From assembly GCA_051647125.1 (NCBI GenBank), contig JBOFDP010000066.1, forward strand, positions 1 to 9,616: a stretch of 9,616 bases of DNA. Reading direction: 5' to 3'. Positions 7,271-9,616 of this stretch are shown here, piece by piece. Every line of letters starts with the position of its first letter. The first letter of the stretch is position 1. The position numbers were made by a program, and so were the translations under genes. The notes beneath the pieces are model-generated. The model was given only the letters and a program-made list of their open reading frames with translations. It did no database searches and was not told the DNA's origin. Source of the stretch: JBOFDP01 sp051647125. GTDB taxonomy: Bacteria; Bacteroidota; Bacteroidia; Chitinophagales; Chitinophagaceae.

Positions 7271-7837
7271 CTATTTCTTTTTGTTTAATCCTTGTAAAAT
7301 TTCAGTAGTAATATCATACGCAGGATGTTTATAGTAAACTAATCCTTGTTGCCCAACAATGACATAAGTATATCCATTTTGTTCAGCATAAATTCTTGCA
7401 AAATTTTCTATATTTTGATTTAGTTTCAATAAGCTAACATTACGTTCATTAGCAAGTTCCATCTGAAGTTTTTCTCCCCGTTGTTGAAATTTAGCTTGCA
7501 TATTATATAATTCCTCCTGAGCTACTTTTTGTTGCATAGCTCCCATTGTAGTATAATCCTTCTGCAAAGATTCTAATTTCCTTTTATACTGATTTTCCAT
7601 AGATGCCAACTCCGCTTTTATTTTATTTTCTTTGTCCTCTAAAAATTTTCTTGTATCTAAAAATTCAGTATAATTATTTTGCAATGAATCCATTTCAAAA
7701 TAAGCAATTTTAATACCTCCATTACTTACTACATCAGTAGAGGATTTCACATTATAATTTTTAAAAATCATAATACCCATAACTAAACATAATACCCATA
7801 ATATAGCGTAAGAAATCCAGAAACTTTTTTTTATCAT
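7271..7837 (-). CDS. OmpH/Skp family periplasmic protein, membrane-anchored form
   Basis: This 188-residue protein has one N-terminal hydrophobic segment (about residues 7-26) with no obvious cleavage site, so it is probably anchored in the inner membrane with its body in the periplasm. After KIAYFEMDSLQNNY (~43-56), typical of the OmpH/Skp fold, residues ~60-150 are rich in Lys, Glu and Gln in a heptad-like pattern, consistent with the long coiled-coil arms. The end, YVIVGQQGLVYY followed by DITTEILQGLN, matches the family's C-terminal strand and helix. Skp proteins hold unfolded outer-membrane proteins; anchored Bacteroidota paralogues are less well characterised. It begins 32 nt after the arginine decarboxylase stop with no terminator between, and a strong terminator follows it. 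Confidence 0.85.
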   Translation of the reverse strand: MIKKSFWISYAILWVLCLVMGIMIFKNYNVKSSTDVVSNGGIKIAYFEMDSLQNNYTEFLDTRKFLEDKENKIKAELASMENQYKRKLESLQKDYTTMGAMQQKVAQEELYNMQAKFQQRGEKLQMELANERNVSLLKLNQNIENFARIYAEQNGYTYVIVGQQGLVYYKHPAYDITTEILQGLNKKK

Positions 7838-7869
7838 ATGTAATATTTTTTGCGGTAAAAATAAATTTT

Positions 7870-9270
7870 TTATTTAATATATCCTAAAATTTTTAGCATC
7901 TGCTTGGGAGTTTGCTCTTGGGAATATATCCAATCCACCAATGCCCCATTTTTATCTTTTTCTATAATAATATGCTTAGGAGAAGGAATCAAACAATGTT
8001 TAATACCTCCATAACCACTAATTTGATCTTGATAAGCACCTGTATGAAAAAAACCTATATACAAAGGAGCTTCTTCTCCAGTAATTTTAGGTAAAAAAAC
8101 CTCATTTACATGCTCCTCAGAGTCGTAATAGTCGTGACTATCACAAGTAATTCCTCCAAGTACAACACGTTGATATTCATTATCCCACTTATTTATAGGA
8201 AGCATTAAAAATCGCTCTCCTATTCCCCATGTATCAGGAAGGGTCGTAATAAAAGAAGAATCTATCATATACCAAATTTCTCTTTCATTTTGTACTTTTT
8301 GTTGCATAACACTATAGAAATTAGCCATACTTTCACCTACGGTATAGCTTCCAAATTCTGTAAAAATATGAGGCATCGCCACCTTAGTTTTTCTACATGC
8401 GGTAGCAATAGTTTTCACAATTTCATTAATCATAAATTGATAATCATAATCAAATTGCAACGAATGTTTAATAGGAAATCCACCTCCTATATTCAGGCAG
8501 TCAAGCTCTGGACAAATTTTCTTTAATCTACAATAAAGATTTACAAACTTATTAAGCTCACTCCAATAATAAATATCATCTTTAATTCCTTTATTCAAAA
8601 AAATATGCAACATCTTTAGTTGGATTTTTTTTTCATTCCCTTCTATCTGATCTACATAAAATTCTAAAATATCTTTGGCTTTAATTCCTAACCTACTCGT
8701 ATAAAAAGGAAATGTAGGTTCTTCTTCTGCTGCCATTCGTATACCTACCTGAAAAGGTTTTTTAATACTTTTTACATATGAAAAAAGCTCATTTTCATTA
8801 TCCAAAATAGGAATTATATTAAATCCCTGATTAACTAATTTACATATTTTTTGAGTATATGATTTAAGTTTATGACCATTACAAATAATAAAAGTTTCTT
8901 TAGTAATCTTTTTTTTATGATATAAATTTTCTATTAAATCCATATCAAAAGAGGAGGATGTTTCTATATGAGTATCGTATTTTAATACCTCCTCCATAAT
9001 AAACGCAAAATGAGAACTTTTAGTACAATAACAATAATAATATTCTCCTACATATTTATTTTTTTTAAAAGCCGTTTTAAACATAGCTTTTGCCTTGTTA
9101 ATTTGGTGTTCAATTTTTGGGAGATAAGAAATCTTTAAAGGCGTTCCATACTTTTCTATTAACTGTTTTAAATCTAAATTATGAAAAAATAAAGAGTTTT
9201 TTTTCAATGCAAATTCTCCTTGAGGAAACTCAAAGGTTTGTTCCACCAAGTCGGTATAGGTATTATTCAT
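7870..9270 (-). CDS. speA: Arginine decarboxylase, short Bacteroidota type (PLP, fold III)
   Basis: Probable biosynthetic arginine decarboxylase, making agmatine from arginine for polyamine synthesis. The 466 residues form an alanine-racemase-fold PLP barrel plus C-terminal beta domain. The PLP lysine is Lys84 in YCYCTKSSHF; GGGFP at 262-266 binds the phosphate; EFGSYTVGES (Glu305) corresponds to the usual EPGR site; CDSHD at 376-380 holds the active-site Cys and Asp; GFFHTGAY supplies Tyr413. The length and motifs match the ~460-residue arginine decarboxylases I know from Flavobacteriia and Cytophagia, not the ~630-residue E. coli SpeA. Ornithine, diaminopimelate or carboxynorspermidine decarboxylase activity is a less likely alternative. 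The ATG at 9270 gives the family N-terminus (YTDLVEQTFEFPQ). No exact TAnnTTTG box was found upstream. It lies between the rplT terminator and the OmpH-like gene, with which it is probably co-transcribed. Confidence 0.88.
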   Translation of the reverse strand: MNNTYTDLVEQTFEFPQGEFALKKNSLFFHNLDLKQLIEKYGTPLKISYLPKIEHQINKAKAMFKTAFKKNKYVGEYYYCYCTKSSHFAFIMEEVLKYDTHIETSSSFDMDLIENLYHKKKITKETFIICNGHKLKSYTQKICKLVNQGFNIIPILDNENELFSYVKSIKKPFQVGIRMAAEEEPTFPFYTSRLGIKAKDILEFYVDQIEGNEKKIQLKMLHIFLNKGIKDDIYYWSELNKFVNLYCRLKKICPELDCLNIGGGFPIKHSLQFDYDYQFMINEIVKTIATACRKTKVAMPHIFTEFGSYTVGESMANFYSVMQQKVQNEREIWYMIDSSFITTLPDTWGIGERFLMLPINKWDNEYQRVVLGGITCDSHDYYDSEEHVNEVFLPKITGEEAPLYIGFFHTGAYQDQISGYGGIKHCLIPSPKHIIIEKDKNGALVDWIYSQEQTPKQMLKILGYIK

Positions 9271-9306
9271 TTTCCCAAAAAAATTTTATTTAATTATAAA
9301 ATAAGC

Positions 9307-9344
9307 AAAAAAATACCGAATGATATTTATTTTTTCATTCGGTA
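9307..9344 (-). terminator. Intrinsic terminator after rplT
   Basis: On the minus strand TACCGAATGA (9344-9335) pairs perfectly over 10 bp with TCATTCGGTA (9323-9314) around an 11-nt A/T loop, followed by seven T (9313-9307). It begins 48 nt beyond the rplT stop and ends 36 nt before the arginine decarboxylase ATG, so it closes the ribosomal protein transcript. Confidence 0.85.
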
Positions 9345-9392
9345 AATATTATATATTTTTCAATGTAATATTGCTTAAAATATTAAAACTAT

Positions 9393-9616
9393 CTAGTTTT
9401 TTACTTGAGCCACAATCTTTGAAAAAGTTTCAGGATTATTCATTGCCATATCTGCTAAAACTTTCCTATCTAGCTCTATACCTTTTTTATGTAAAGCATT
9501 AATAAAAGAAGAATAATTAATACCTTCATTTCTCAAAGCGGCATTAATACGCAAAATCCATAATCTGCGATAATCTCTTTTCTTTACTTTTCTACCTATA
9601 TAAGAATAGGTCATTC
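9393..9616 (-). CDS. rplT: 50S ribosomal protein L20, 5' end beyond the window
   Basis: The frame is open from the right edge to a TAG at 9393-9395. It covers the last 74 or so residues of a protein usually about 115-120 long. The L20 signature is clear: KRDYRRLWILRINAA, then GINYSSFINALHKKGIELDRK and VLADMAMNNPETF. L20 binds 23S rRNA and is needed for early 50S assembly. The Met encoded at 9612-9614 is internal, because L20 has roughly 45 basic residues before this point. In most bacteria infC and rpmI precede rplT, so they are expected just outside the window. A strong intrinsic terminator follows the gene. Confidence 0.96.
   Translation of the reverse strand, partial: MTYSYIGRKVKKRDYRRLWILRINAALRNEGINYSSFINALHKKGIELDRKVLADMAMNNPETFSKIVAQVKN

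Noticed and set aside
7912..8526. Plus-strand open frames at 7912-8094 and 8290-8526
   Set aside because: They are antisense to the arginine decarboxylase gene, and the predicted peptides look like random low-GC translation.
9320..9502. Plus-strand open frame at 9320-9502
   Set aside because: It begins inside the rplT terminator stem and runs antisense through rplT. The hydrophobic translation reflects the AT-rich bases.
1..9616. Mobile element, CRISPR array, tRNA/rRNA, toxin-antitoxin or defence system
   Set aside because: I looked on both strands and found no transposase, terminal repeats, repeat-spacer pattern, cloverleaf-type sequence or recognisable defence gene.

Overview
The window is AT-rich bacterial chromosome with ordinary housekeeping genes. 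Several features point to Bacteroidota: a single-chain SecDF, a DUF4270 lipoprotein beside a short GT5-only glycogen synthase homologue, the ~466-residue form of arginine decarboxylase, no Shine-Dalgarno sequences, and matches to the Bacteroidota -7 promoter element TAnnTTTG. The low GC and Lys/Asn/Ile-rich proteins would suit a reduced or host-associated genome, but I cannot name a genus from the sequence.

Layout. Positions 1-1828 (minus) hold a DUF4270 lipoprotein cut by the left edge and, just upstream of it, a short glycogen synthase-like protein. The two are probably one transcription unit. A 180-nt divergent region (1829-2008) separates them from secDF (2009-5023, plus), the only plus-strand gene. 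secDF converges on guaA (5062-6585, minus). The remaining genes are all on the minus strand, in transcription order from the right edge: rplT (5' end beyond the window), a strong intrinsic terminator, arginine decarboxylase, an OmpH/Skp-like protein, a second intrinsic terminator, tadA, then guaA with its own -7 element.

Roles. The genes cover protein export (SecDF), periplasmic or envelope protein handling (OmpH/Skp-like, DUF4270 lipoprotein), GMP synthesis (GuaA), tRNA wobble editing (TadA), polyamine synthesis (arginine decarboxylase) and the ribosome (L20). I found no mobile element, tRNA, rRNA, CRISPR array, defence island or other clearly new system. The points that merit a second look are a changed His-x-Gly motif in the GT5 protein, a guaA promoter element that almost touches its start codon, and an intrinsic terminator directly in front of tadA with no visible promoter after it.
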